Shown: one piece after another, positions 36,124 to 43,656 of the stretch | Layout: each line of letters begins with the position of its first letter | Numbering within the stretch: position 1 is the first letter of the stretch | DNA from: Rhodococcus sp. KBS0724 | GTDB lineage: Bacteria > Actinomycetota > Actinomycetes > Mycobacteriales > Mycobacteriaceae | Assembly: GCF_005938745.2 (NCBI RefSeq) | Contig: NZ_VCBX02000001.1 | Span: 1,011,501 to 1,075,500, forward strand | Direction of reading: 5' to 3' | DNA length: 64,000 nucleotides | The notes under the pieces: model-generated | What the model was told of the DNA's origin: nothing | The model's database searches: none | The model's input: only the letters and a program-made list of their open reading frames with translations | Program-made: the position numbers and the translations under genes

Positions 36124-36708
36124 ATGGACGCATCGGATTGGGACGAGCGATACCGAGCAGTGACGCAGCCGTGGGGGATCGACCCGGCCGGGACGGTGGC
36201 TACGCGTGTGGCTGACCTGGAACCCGGGACTGCCGTCGACTTGGCGTGCGGCGACGGACGTCATGCCCGCTGGTTGGCGGAGCAGGGCTGGTCGGTGACC
36301 GGGGTCGATTACTCGTCGGTGGCAATCGACCGTGCGCGGGCCGCTGACGTGGGCAATGTCGTCAATTGGCAGGTCGGTGATGCGACGTCGTGGAATGCAG
36401 AAACTCAGGTCGACCTGGTTCTGGTGAGCTTCCTGCATCTACCGCTCGGTCAGCTTGTCGATACTCTGCGCCGCGCCGCCGAGTGGGTCTCGCCGGGTGG
36501 GCGAGTGATGTATCTCGGGCATTCGATCGAGAACTATCACCGCGGAGTCGGCGGCCCGCCCGAGCCGGAAATTTTGCCGGGTATTTCCGATCTTGCACGA
36601 GCTGCCGAAAGCTTCCGCGTGTATGCGCTCGAGCATGTGGTGCGCGCCCAAGGTGACGGCCTTGCGATAGATATCCTGCTCGAATTCGGTCCGTGGGAAC
36701 AGCGCTGA
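36124..36708 (+). CDS. Class I SAM-dependent methyltransferase
   Basis: 194 residues; motif I VDLACGDGRHARWLAE, then VTGVDYSS and later SPGGRVMYLGHS are typical class I features. Resembles tellurite/thiopurine-type small-molecule methyltransferases in size. GGAG precedes ATG 36124. Being divergent from DUF302 across a CstR-type operator, it may methylate a sulfur or metalloid compound; this is inference only. Substrate unknown. Confidence 0.75.
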   Translation: MDASDWDERYRAVTQPWGIDPAGTVATRVADLEPGTAVDLACGDGRHARWLAEQGWSVTGVDYSSVAIDRARAADVGNVVNWQVGDATSWNAETQVDLVLVSFLHLPLGQLVDTLRRAAEWVSPGGRVMYLGHSIENYHRGVGGPPEPEILPGISDLARAAESFRVYALEHVVRAQGDGLAIDILLEFGPWEQR

Positions 36709-36811
36709 GCAGGTGATTCGCGTCTTGGCCGGCAAACTATGACGTGCGTCGCACCGCGGTAGGGGAGCAAGCGCTATGCGATGGGTCTCCATGTTGATAC
36801 CCTCACCTAAT

Positions 36812-36830
36812 TAAGGATAGCCTTTGCTTC
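36812..36830. promoter_or_regulatory. Putative iron box (IdeR/DmdR site)
   Basis: TAAGGATAGCCTTTGCTTC matches about 15 of 19 positions of the actinobacterial iron box TWAGGTWAGSCTWACCTWA. It lies 57 bp before the N-hydroxylase start codon, supporting repression by iron. Confidence 0.6.
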
Positions 36831-36886
36831 TGACTTGGGATCGATGATCGGCCGCCTGGTCGTGATGTCGGGGATGGACGACCTGT

Positions 36887-38233
36887 ATGAGCGAATCACC
36901 GAGTGACGTCAGTGCTGCACCTCGCACTGTCGATATTGTCGGAATCGGGTTCGGCCCCGCCAACCTCGCTTTGGCAATTGCGATCGAGGAACACAACGCA
37001 AACTGTGCAGCCGTTGATCGTGTCACTGCACAATTCTTCGAGAAGCAGGACGAGTTCGCCTGGCATCCGGGAATGCTGCTCGACGGAGCCACGATGCAGA
37101 TTGCGTTTCCCAAGGATCTGGTGACGTTCCGCAATCCTCAGAGCGGATACAGCTTCTTCTCCTACCTTCACGAGCACGGGCGTCTCGTCGATTTTGTCAA
37201 TCACCAGACCTTCTTCCCGACGCGCCACGAGTTCAACGATTACCTGTGCTGGGCCGCGCGCCGGGTTGACGCAGACGTGAGTTTCGGAACCACGGTCGAG
37301 GCGGTCGACGGAAATCGAAACGCCGACGGCATTGTCGACCGATTCGACGTTCGGTTAGCCGACGGGAGCGTGGTCAGCGCTCGAAACGTCGTGGTCGCTG
37401 CCGGCCTGGTGGAGCGGATACCGGACTGGGCTCAGCGGTCCTCCCGTTGCTTCCACAACCATCAATTCCTGTTTCATCTCGACGCGATGCCGGAACCCGT
37501 CCACAACCGGTTTGCTGTTCTCGGCGCGGGTCAGAGTGCTGCCGAGATCGTCGACTACCTGCATTCCCACTATCCCAACGCAGAAGTACACAGTGTCTTC
37601 TCGCGCTACGGATACAGTCCGGCCGACGACAGCCCGTATGCCAACCGCATCTTCGATCCGGACGCCGTCGACGCTCTGCATGGTGCAACTGCCACCGAGC
37701 GGGAGCGGATTCTGGCTCTGCACCGCAGCACCAATTACTCGGTTGTCGACATCGAATTGATCAACAGCCTCTATGCCACCGAGTACCAGGAAATGGTTCG
37801 CGGGCCGCGCCGATTGTTCATGCACAAGGCGTCGGAGATCACGAGTGCCACCGAATCCGAATCCGGCATCGAACTGACTGTCCGAAGCAATCTCGACGGA
37901 TTCACCGAGACGCTCGAGTGTGACGCGCTGGTCCTCGCTACCGGCTTCACCCCGGCACCGTTGGATACGTTGTTGGGCGAACTCGTGTCTGATTCGTCTG
38001 TTCCGCGTAGCGTGAGTCGGGACTATCGTATGGCTGTAACGGATGACGTGACGGGCGGTATCTACCTCCAGGGGGGTACGGAACGGACACACGGACTGAC
38101 GTCGTCGCTGTTGTCGAACGTCGCGGTACGTGCCGGCGAGATTTTGGCGTCCGTTCTGAGCAACCAGAAGACAACCGGAGCGCTTGCTAGTCTGAGCGCA
38201 CAAGAAACGTACGTAACAAGTGAGGCGAGATGA
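36887..38233 (+). CDS. L-ornithine N5- (or lysine N6-) monooxygenase
   Basis: Flavin- and NADPH-dependent N-hydroxylating monooxygenase, 448 residues. FAD loop [12 protein letters not shown] (19-30), NADPH loop [11 protein letters not shown], and the late LATGFTP motif define the SidA/PvdA/IucD family; WHPGM and [11 protein letters not shown] are family-typical. It makes the hydroxamate precursor of a siderophore. An iron box lies upstream and an MbtH gene overlaps downstream (ATGA), but no NRPS gene is nearby. Ornithine is favoured over lysine from overall similarity to PvdA-type enzymes. Confidence 0.87.
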   Translation: MSESPSDVSAAPRTVDIVGIGFGPANLALAIAIEEHNANCAAVDRVTAQFFEKQDEFAWHPGMLLDGATMQIAFPKDLVTFRNPQSGYSFFSYLHEHGRLVDFVNHQTFFPTRHEFNDYLCWAARRVDADVSFGTTVEAVDGNRNADGIVDRFDVRLADGSVVSARNVVVAAGLVERIPDWAQRSSRCFHNHQFLFHLDAMPEPVHNRFAVLGAGQSAAEIVDYLHSHYPNAEVHSVFSRYGYSPADDSPYANRIFDPDAVDALHGATATERERILALHRSTNYSVVDIELINSLYATEYQEMVRGPRRLFMHKASEITSATESESGIELTVRSNLDGFTETLECDALVLATGFTPAPLDTLLGELVSDSSVPRSVSRDYRMAVTDDVTGGIYLQGGTERTHGLTSSLLSNVAVRAGEILASVLSNQKTTGALASLSAQETYVTSEAR

Positions 38234-38475
38234 GCACTAATCCTTTCGATGACGAAGACGGACGCTTCTACGTGTTGGTGAACGACGAGGACCAGCATTC
38301 GCTGTGGCCCACGTTCTCCGAGGTCCCTGCGGGCTGGCGTGTTGTGTTCGGCGAAGAGAGCCGAGCAGCGTGCCTCGAATACGTGGAGAAGAACTGGACC
38401 GACATGCGTCCCAAGAGTCTGCGCGAGGCGATGGAAGCAGATCAGGCTGCAGCAGGACGCAGCTCCGAGAGCTGA
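38230..38475 (+). CDS. mbtH: MbtH-like protein
   Basis: 81-residue NRPS adenylation-domain chaperone. The signature [20 protein letters not shown] ... SLWPTF ... [11 protein letters not shown] ... ENWTDMRP-like end ([11 protein letters not shown]) is nearly canonical. Coupled by ATGA to the monooxygenase gene, so hydroxamate precursor and NRPS helper are made together. The NRPS they serve must be encoded elsewhere. A terminator follows. Confidence 0.93.
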   Translation: MSTNPFDDEDGRFYVLVNDEDQHSLWPTFSEVPAGWRVVFGEESRAACLEYVEKNWTDMRPKSLREAMEADQAAAGRSSES

Positions 38476-38497
38476 TTCGTTCCTGAAAACATCGACA

Positions 38498-38530
38498 AAG
38501 CTGGGCACCGACTTAGGTGCCCAGCTTTTC
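38498..38530. terminator. Rho-independent terminator
   Basis: 12-bp stem AAGCTGGGCACC / GGTGCCCAGCTT with a 6-base loop followed by T residues. It ends the monooxygenase-mbtH unit and lies 7 bp from the converging exporter gene. Confidence 0.85.
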
Positions 38531-38536
38531 GTGTTT

Positions 38537-39964
38537 CTATCTACTCGCTGCCGGTGTGCGGCGTTTCCGCTTTCGGACCAAGGGACGACGTAGTGAGTCC
38601 ACGCGCATGAGAATCCTGGGGCGTCGTAGCGTCCGGGCTACCCACTCGCCGAGGGTGACACCCGCGGCCAACGCGCAGCCGATACCGAACGCCGACAACA
38701 GTGCCGTCAGCCCGACCAGAACCTGATCGTTGAGCAGCGAATAGAGCCCCTTGTACAGCGAGAGACCGGGAAGCAGCGGCGTAATGCCGGCGACCGCTAC
38801 GACAAGCGGCGGAGTCAGCGCCCGGCGCGCCATCAAACCACCGGCGAGGCCGACGACCGTCGCCGCGATTGCCGCCGCGATGACAGGCCCGACGTCGAGC
38901 GACTGCACGTAGATCGAGACGCCGCTGCCCGCCGCGCCGCCGAGGAACGCGGCTGTCAACGCTCGCCGTTCCGCATAGCAGGCAAGTGCGTAGAACACCG
39001 AGGCGAATGCACCGGAGAGCATCAGTACGGGAAGCTGGGTGATCGGGGAGGCTTCGACGTTGATCGGCGGCAAGGTAGAGCCCAACATGCCGGTGACGCG
39101 CAGCGAGATCGCGACGCCGGCGATGATGCCGCCCGTCATCATCACGACTTCGAAGAAACGCGCCACTGCGGTGATAGGCGCGCCCATGATGGCGTCCTGC
39201 ACCGAGCCGACCAACGACAGCCCCGAGAGCAGAACCACCACCCCGGCCGCGATGATCAGCGACGGTCTGATGCTGATCCCCAACTGTTCCTGAAAGGTGT
39301 ACAGCGTCGCGGCGGGGGCAGCGGCGATCAAGCCGCCCATCACCTGCTGGAAGAAGAACGGCAATCCGAAGCGGTTGAGTACCCGGTTGACTCGGTCGAT
39401 CACCATCGTCGTCAGGAACGACACCGTAGCAACCAGGAGTCCGCCGCCGAGGAGTACGGACACCGACGCGGCCATCGCGGACCACGCCAATGTTGCGGTC
39501 CAGCGGCTGTAGGGATGGGGCGCGGTCGTGATCGCCGTCAGTGCGTCGTGGGCCTGATTCGGGGTGATGGCTTCGCGTCTGATGCGTCGCGTCAGACGGT
39601 CCACCGCGGCGAGGCGGGTGAAGTCCATCGAGCGGTAGTGAACGATGCGCATCGTGCTGGCCGGCGGGCGGGTCGGTCCTCGATACGCGGACAGAACAAT
39701 CGAGTTGTACGTGACATCGACATCGCACTGAGCCAAACCGTAGGTTGCTGCGATGAACTGAACCTGTTCGGCGGTGTCCATCGCCGCGGTCCCCGACGCG
39801 AGGAGGACCTCGCCGACCCGAACTGCCAGGTCGAGGACTTCGGCGACCACTGCGTCGTCGGTCAGGTCGATAGGTTGTAGAGGCGCAGGTGCTGACGTGA
39901 CCGTGTCCAGCGTTGCCTGGCGGTGGCCGGTCAGCCGGTCGATGGCCTCGGCGAGTTTCGACAT
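38537..39964 (-). CDS. ThrE-family threonine/serine exporter-like membrane protein
   Basis: 475 residues. The N-terminal cytoplasmic domain (about 35-150) has the ThrE/DUF1212 pattern with DTAEQVQFIAATYGL and RIVHYRS; it is followed by about ten hydrophobic helices and a basic C-terminus. C. glutamicum ThrE exports threonine and serine; substrate here is assumed by family. ATG 39964 is preceded by TTG at 39967 and no good ribosome-binding site, so the start is uncertain. Confidence 0.83.
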   Translation of the reverse strand: MSKLAEAIDRLTGHRQATLDTVTSAPAPLQPIDLTDDAVVAEVLDLAVRVGEVLLASGTAAMDTAEQVQFIAATYGLAQCDVDVTYNSIVLSAYRGPTRPPASTMRIVHYRSMDFTRLAAVDRLTRRIRREAITPNQAHDALTAITTAPHPYSRWTATLAWSAMAASVSVLLGGGLLVATVSFLTTMVIDRVNRVLNRFGLPFFFQQVMGGLIAAAPAATLYTFQEQLGISIRPSLIIAAGVVVLLSGLSLVGSVQDAIMGAPITAVARFFEVVMMTGGIIAGVAISLRVTGMLGSTLPPINVEASPITQLPVLMLSGAFASVFYALACYAERRALTAAFLGGAAGSGVSIYVQSLDVGPVIAAAIAATVVGLAGGLMARRALTPPLVVAVAGITPLLPGLSLYKGLYSLLNDQVLVGLTALLSAFGIGCALAAGVTLGEWVARTLRRPRILMRVDSLRRPLVRKRKRRTPAASR

Positions 39965-40102
39965 CAAGGGCAGCGGATCGGTCGTCGACTCAGCGGGGTG
40001 CTCATGGGGCCCACGGTATCTAATGTGACCCGCGCGCGGCCACCGTGACGGCTTGGATATGATGGCTCCGCAAAGTTCGTTCGCGGCGACGCGTGTGACT
40101 TC

Positions 40103-40177
40103 GCCTCCTTAGCTCAGTGGTAGAGCACTCGCCTTGTAAGCGAAAGGTCGTCGGTTCAATCCCGACAGGAGGCTCCA
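40103..40177 (+). tRNA. tRNA-Thr (anticodon TGT)
   Basis: 75-nt cloverleaf with acceptor stem GCCTCCT/AGGAGGC, D arm AGCTCAGTGGTAGAGC, anticodon loop CTTGTAA (TGT), T arm GTCGGTTCAATCCCGAC and an encoded CCA end. One C-A mismatch closes the anticodon stem. It reads ACA/ACG threonine codons. A terminator follows at once. Confidence 0.96.
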
Positions 40178-40183
40178 CGACAG

Positions 40184-40225
40184 AGGGCGTCCATCCGGCA
40201 ATCAGCCGAGTGGACGCCCTTTTTC
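40184..40225. terminator. Terminator after tRNA-Thr
   Basis: AGGGCGTCCA / TGGACGCCCT stem with a 17-base loop followed by five T residues. Suitable for termination downstream of the tRNA; A-residues upstream are lacking, so it acts mainly on the plus strand. Confidence 0.85.
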
Positions 40226-40235
40226 GGTCCTGGTT

Positions 40236-41048
40236 CTAGTTGGTGGACGGCCTGGCCTCGTGGCTGCTCACCTCGGTCTCGCGCGGACGGACCGCAGCGG
40301 CGATGTGTTGCTGCGCGACAATGCGAAGTTTGATGTTGCTCGTCTGGGATTCCTGAATGAGGAGCGAGAAGGCGTCGTCAGCGGTGACGTGTCTCGTGCC
40401 CATGATGATGCCTTTTGCCTGTTCGATCACACCTCGGGATTCGAGGGCGAGTTCGAGATCCCTGGTGCGTGCTCTGGCAAGCTCGAGTTGATGCGAACTA
40501 CGCAACGCGAAGTACGCGGTGAGGGCAAAGAGTTCGATGACAGCAGCGTCGGCGTCGGTGAATCCATGCTGGTCGCGGCTGTACAGATTCAGAGTTCCGA
40601 GAGTTTGTCCCTGCCCGGGGAGCGGCGCTGAGAGAAAGCTCGACACTCCGGCATGGTGGGCCTCGCCCGCGAATTGCGGCCAGCGACGGTTGGCTTCGGC
40701 GGAGTGGGCGTGTACGACGCACGATGTGTCAGCGGATTCCACTGCCGGGCCGGCTCCGAGCCGAAATTGCAGCTCGTCGACTGCGTGGACGACGTCATCG
40801 GTCGCGGCGACGGTGCGGTGCGTCGAATCGGATTCGGCAACGGTGATGCCGGCCATGTGGGCGCTGTCGACGATGTCCACGGCATGGCTGCAGATTTGTC
40901 GGAGGAAGTGCTCGTCATCTGTGTGCTGATCGGGTTGCGAATAGAGTGATCGCAGGGCCTCGGCGGTTGCCTTCAATCGTGTTGGAAGTACGAAAGTGCC
41001 TGCACCGTCACCGGTTCCATGGCAAAAATCGGCGTGTGGCGGCGTCAT
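40236..41048 (-). CDS. GAF-ANTAR RNA-binding regulator
   Basis: 270 residues. A central GAF domain (about 60-190; GVSSFLSAPLPGQGQTLGTL) is followed by a C-terminal ANTAR domain (about 195-255; ESRGVIEQAKGIIMGTRHVT with the conserved Ala-Lys-Gly). ANTAR proteins bind tandem hairpins in leaders and antiterminate; the GAF domain probably senses a small ligand or redox state. ATG 41048 is a likely start but its ribosome-binding site is weak, and an upstream in-frame start is possible. Confidence 0.8.
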   Translation of the reverse strand: MTPPHADFCHGTGDGAGTFVLPTRLKATAEALRSLYSQPDQHTDDEHFLRQICSHAVDIVDSAHMAGITVAESDSTHRTVAATDDVVHAVDELQFRLGAGPAVESADTSCVVHAHSAEANRRWPQFAGEAHHAGVSSFLSAPLPGQGQTLGTLNLYSRDQHGFTDADAAVIELFALTAYFALRSSHQLELARARTRDLELALESRGVIEQAKGIIMGTRHVTADDAFSLLIQESQTSNIKLRIVAQQHIAAAVRPRETEVSSHEARPSTN

Positions 41049-41403
41049 AACGTGCACACCCTTCTCCCAGGCCCGGCTAATTTCGGGTGATTTGTCCCAT
41101 CCTCGCACCTGGATACCTGGTATGCAGTCTGTTTAGTCGCGGAACGCGGGGATTGTCGTCGGATTCGTTACCTTTGTCACGAATCGGACATAGCCTGTTT
41201 CAACTGGTGATGTTTGACGGCGAGTCGAAATGGGTATGCACCCGCTCGGCCTAAAGCTGTTGTGCTGCAATGGATATACTAGCAAATGAGACTGCGGTAC
41301 AAGATTTCTCGTCAGGTCCCCGAATGCCTCCGGCATGGCCTATTCTCAGCGCCAGCGCACAATCTTGTACGTGTAACCCGAAGACAGTGAAGGGGATACG
41401 ACA
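41049..41403. other. 355-bp intergenic region with foldable leader
   Basis: Divergent region between the GAF-ANTAR gene and the 36-residue ORF. The left two-thirds show no gene. At 41297-41370 a 10-bp inverted repeat encloses two smaller hairpins (listed separately). GAAGGGG, the ribosome-binding site of the small ORF, lies near the right end. Confidence 0.5.
41297..41370 (+). ncRNA. Candidate structured leader RNA
   Basis: GTACAAGATT (41297-41306) pairs perfectly with AATCTTGTAC (41361-41370). Inside, ATGCC/GGCAT (loop TCC) can be extended by GGTC/GGCC, and GCGCCAGCGC can form a short stem. The result would be a closed multi-branch fold of 74 nt ending 33 nt before a small ORF. I recognise no known riboswitch class. 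It could also be a DNA operator. Confidence 0.35.
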
Positions 41404-41514
41404 ATGAATGGACTTATTGCCGCATTGAACAGCGGATTCACCCTCGGCCTGGCAAACACGATCCTGACGTTCGGCGGAATTATCGTCAATCTCAATATCG
41501 TGATCAATAACTGA
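41404..41514 (+). CDS. 36-residue hydrophobic peptide ORF
   Basis: Encodes a short hydrophobic, Asn-rich peptide starting MNGLIAALNSGFTLGLANTI and ending VNLNIVINN, with no charged residues at all. GAAGGGG about nine bases upstream supports translation. It is compatible with a single membrane span or an amphipathic peptide. No family recognised. It converges on the decapeptide-repeat gene, 51 bp apart. Confidence 0.45.
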   Translation: MNGLIAALNSGFTLGLANTILTFGGIIVNLNIVINN

Positions 41515-41565
41515 CTCCGCGCAACTGGCCTGTTATGCAGGTATGACGCCGTTATGTGGGTGCGG

Positions 41566-42381
41566 CTACGTGGGTTCGATACCGACATCGGATATCGGCC
41601 GCTCGGGCTTGCCCTTGAGCCACCGGTTGGGGAGCTTTCCGGCCAATTCCCCTAATGGGCCCACTGCGGCACTGAGTACTTCGACGGTGTCCTGAAGTAT
41701 TTCGATGCTGGCACTCATGCGTTCGAGGTTGGGGGCCAACGACGTCAAGGTGTCGGAAAGGGCAACGATCTGGTCGAGTGGACCACCCTCGGCGATAAGT
41801 CTTTCGAATGCGCCGTTCTCCGCGAGCAAAGTTTCGAGGATTCCGTTTTCTGCCAGTGCGCGGTCGATGACGCCGTTCTTTGCGGTGAGGCGTTCCACCG
41901 CGCCGTCCTGCGCCGTCAATCTTTCCAATGGGCCGTCTTCGGCCGTCATCCGGTCGAGTAGTCCGCCGGGTGCAAGCAGTCGCTCCAACGCGCCGTCCTC
42001 GGCGAGCACTCGGTCCAGGGGACCTCCCGGAGCAAGTACGCGCTCGAGCGGGCCGCCTGGGGCAAGAAGGCGTTCGAGGGTTCCGTCCGGTGCCGTCAAT
42101 TTGTCGACGGGACCGCCGGGGGCCAATAGTCGATCGAGTGGCCCGCCGGCGGCGAGAGCCTGTCCGATGGGACGGTCGTCCGCTGTCAGAGACGACAACT
42201 GTTGAATCATCTGCAACGGCCCGCGTGGATTTGCCAGAGATGCGGCGCCGACCGTCGCGGCGCTCGGGTTCGCGATGACAACTCGAACGGTCGTTATCGT
42301 CAGCTCGGCAATACTCAGGCTAATTTCTGCGGCGGCCAGGCCCGCGCGCACCGGGAGCGTGAGTGTCTCGACCAGTTTCAT
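41566..42381 (-). CDS. Decapeptide-repeat protein of unknown function
   Basis: 271 residues. N-terminal 60 residues are helical and amphipathic/hydrophobic (LPVRAGLAAAEISLSIAELT). Residues 79-208 consist of thirteen consecutive ten-residue repeats with consensus [GDN]Gx[LVI][DE][RK]xxA[PEQK], for example GGPLDRLLAP and DGALERLLAP. A C-terminal helical segment and a basic end (RWLKGKPER) follow. ATG 42381 is assumed; TTG or GTG codons lie 27 and 21 bases upstream, none with a clear ribosome-binding site. The strict spacing suggests a solenoid or surface-binding rod. I do not recognise the family. Confidence 0.7.
   Translation of the reverse strand: MKLVETLTLPVRAGLAAAEISLSIAELTITTVRVVIANPSAATVGAASLANPRGPLQMIQQLSSLTADDRPIGQALAAGGPLDRLLAPGGPVDKLTAPDGTLERLLAPGGPLERVLAPGGPLDRVLAEDGALERLLAPGGLLDRMTAEDGPLERLTAQDGAVERLTAKNGVIDRALAENGILETLLAENGAFERLIAEGGPLDQIVALSDTLTSLAPNLERMSASIEILQDTVEVLSAAVGPLGELAGKLPNRWLKGKPERPISDVGIEPT
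41758..42147 (-). repeat. Thirteen tandem 30-bp coding repeats
   Basis: Each unit encodes ten residues with no insertion or deletion across 390 bp. Nucleotide identity between units is partial while the protein pattern is kept, implying old duplications under selection. The first half is richer in GG-P units, the second in NG/DG-E units. Confidence 0.9.
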
Positions 42382-42430
42382 TGAATAACTGTAACCGGTC
42401 ACACACAAATACTCGCGGATGATGCGAGCG

Positions 42431-42745
42431 TCAGTGCAGAACCTTCAGGCCGACCACTGCTGCGATGATGACCAAGATCAGCAGGACTTTGACGATCGAG
42501 GAAGACTCGGTGCCCGTGATCATGGCGTATCCGACCGTCAGCGCGGCGCCGATGCCAACCCAGACTGCGTATGCAGTGCCGATCGGTAGTGTGCGCATTG
42601 CATACGCAAGGCCCGCCATACTGACGATCAGGCCGACGACAAACACGATGCTGGGTGCCAGCTTGGTGAATCCAACGGATTTGCCCAACGCCGTGGCCCA
42701 CACAGCTTCGAAAACTCCGGAAATAACAAGCACGATCCATGCCAT
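42431..42745 (-). CDS. SMR-family exporter, Gdx/SugE-like
   Basis: 104-residue four-helix membrane protein of the small multidrug resistance family. The membrane Glu lies in SGVFEAVWATALG, and LPIGTAYAVWVGIGAALTVG is the hallmark of Gdx/SugE guanidinium exporters rather than EmrE. TTAGGAG seven bases upstream fixes ATG 42745. It is a single gene; Gdx works as a dual-topology homodimer. A hairpin lies just before the ribosome-binding site. Confidence 0.85.
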   Translation of the reverse strand: MAWIVLVISGVFEAVWATALGKSVGFTKLAPSIVFVVGLIVSMAGLAYAMRTLPIGTAYAVWVGIGAALTVGYAMITGTESSSIVKVLLILVIIAAVVGLKVLH

Positions 42746-42759
42746 GACGAACACTCCTA

Positions 42760-42790
42760 ACACCGTCTTGTCGCTGGCCGGGTACGGTGT
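42760..42790 (-). promoter_or_regulatory. Leader hairpin before the SMR gene
   Basis: ACACCGT / ACGGTGT (7 bp, 17-base loop) ends directly before the TTAGGAG ribosome-binding site of the exporter. It might control translation. I could not match it to the guanidine-I, -II or -III riboswitches. Confidence 0.3.
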
Positions 42791-42939
42791 GCTCGTCCGG
42801 ATGTCGTTGCTGACCACATCACGATAGCAACGGAATGCAGGTAGAAGGCTGATTCGGGTGGTCAGACCAGTCACATCCGTTACCGTTCACAGGAACTTCC
42901 CAGGGAACGCGCAGCGTGAATCCAGTGGGAGGGGAGAAG

Positions 42940-43656
42940 ATGGTTTTTGTGACCGACAAGCCAACTGAAGCCCGCATCCTCGTTGTCGACGACGAGCCCA
43001 CCATCGTGGAGTTGCTCTCCGTGAGCCTCCGTTTTCAAGGTTTCGAAGTTGCCACCGCATCCAGTGGCGCCGAAGGCCTCGACGTGGCGCGAACCTTTCG
43101 TCCCGACGCCATCATCTTGGACGTCATGATGCCCGGGATGGACGGCTTCGGACTGCTGCGACGGTTGCGCGCGGACGGCGTCGACGCGCCGGTGCTCTTT
43201 CTGACAGCCAAGGATGCACTCGACGACAAGATCACCGGGCTCACCTTGGGCGCTGACGATTACGTGACCAAGCCGTTCAGCCTCGAGGAAGTGGTGACGC
43301 GGCTGCGCGTCATCCTGCGCCGAGCCGGGCGCGGAGTCGCGCAGGAGCAGTCTCCTCGGGTCACGTTCGCGGACATCGAACTTGACGACGACACACGTGA
43401 AGTGTGGAAGAACGGCGAGCTGGTATCGCTGTCACCGACAGAGTTCACTCTGCTGCGGTACTTCATGGTCAATGCCGGCACTGTACTGAGCAAGCCGCGC
43501 ATCCTCGATCACGTCTGGAACTACGACTTCGGCGGTGAGGTGGGTGTGGTCGAGTCCTATGTTTCCTACCTCCGGCGCAAAGTCGACACGGGTGAGACTC
43601 CGTTGATCCACACGTTGCGTGGCGTCGGGTACGTGATGCGCGAACCGCGGCGATGA
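42940..43656 (+). CDS. phoP: Response regulator PhoP-like
   Basis: OmpR-family DNA-binding response regulator, 238 residues. Receiver: acidic pair in VVDDEP, phospho-acceptor Asp61 in ILDVMMPG, Lys in YVTKPFS; C-terminal winged helix ending HTLRGVGYVMREPR. Very close to M. tuberculosis PhoP as remembered, and next to phoR and, further on, a HIT gene as in that genome. ATG 42940 is set by GGAGGGGAG; a GTG at 42916 is an alternative. PhoP controls lipid and stress genes in mycobacteria. Confidence 0.88.
   Translation: MVFVTDKPTEARILVVDDEPTIVELLSVSLRFQGFEVATASSGAEGLDVARTFRPDAIILDVMMPGMDGFGLLRRLRADGVDAPVLFLTAKDALDDKITGLTLGADDYVTKPFSLEEVVTRLRVILRRAGRGVAQEQSPRVTFADIELDDDTREVWKNGELVSLSPTEFTLLRYFMVNAGTVLSKPRILDHVWNYDFGGEVGVVESYVSYLRRKVDTGETPLIHTLRGVGYVMREPRR

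Noticed and set aside
42746..42900. Guanidine riboswitch before the Gdx-like gene
   Set aside because: I looked for the conserved ACGR loops and the guanidine-I core and could not place them; only a simple hairpin is present.
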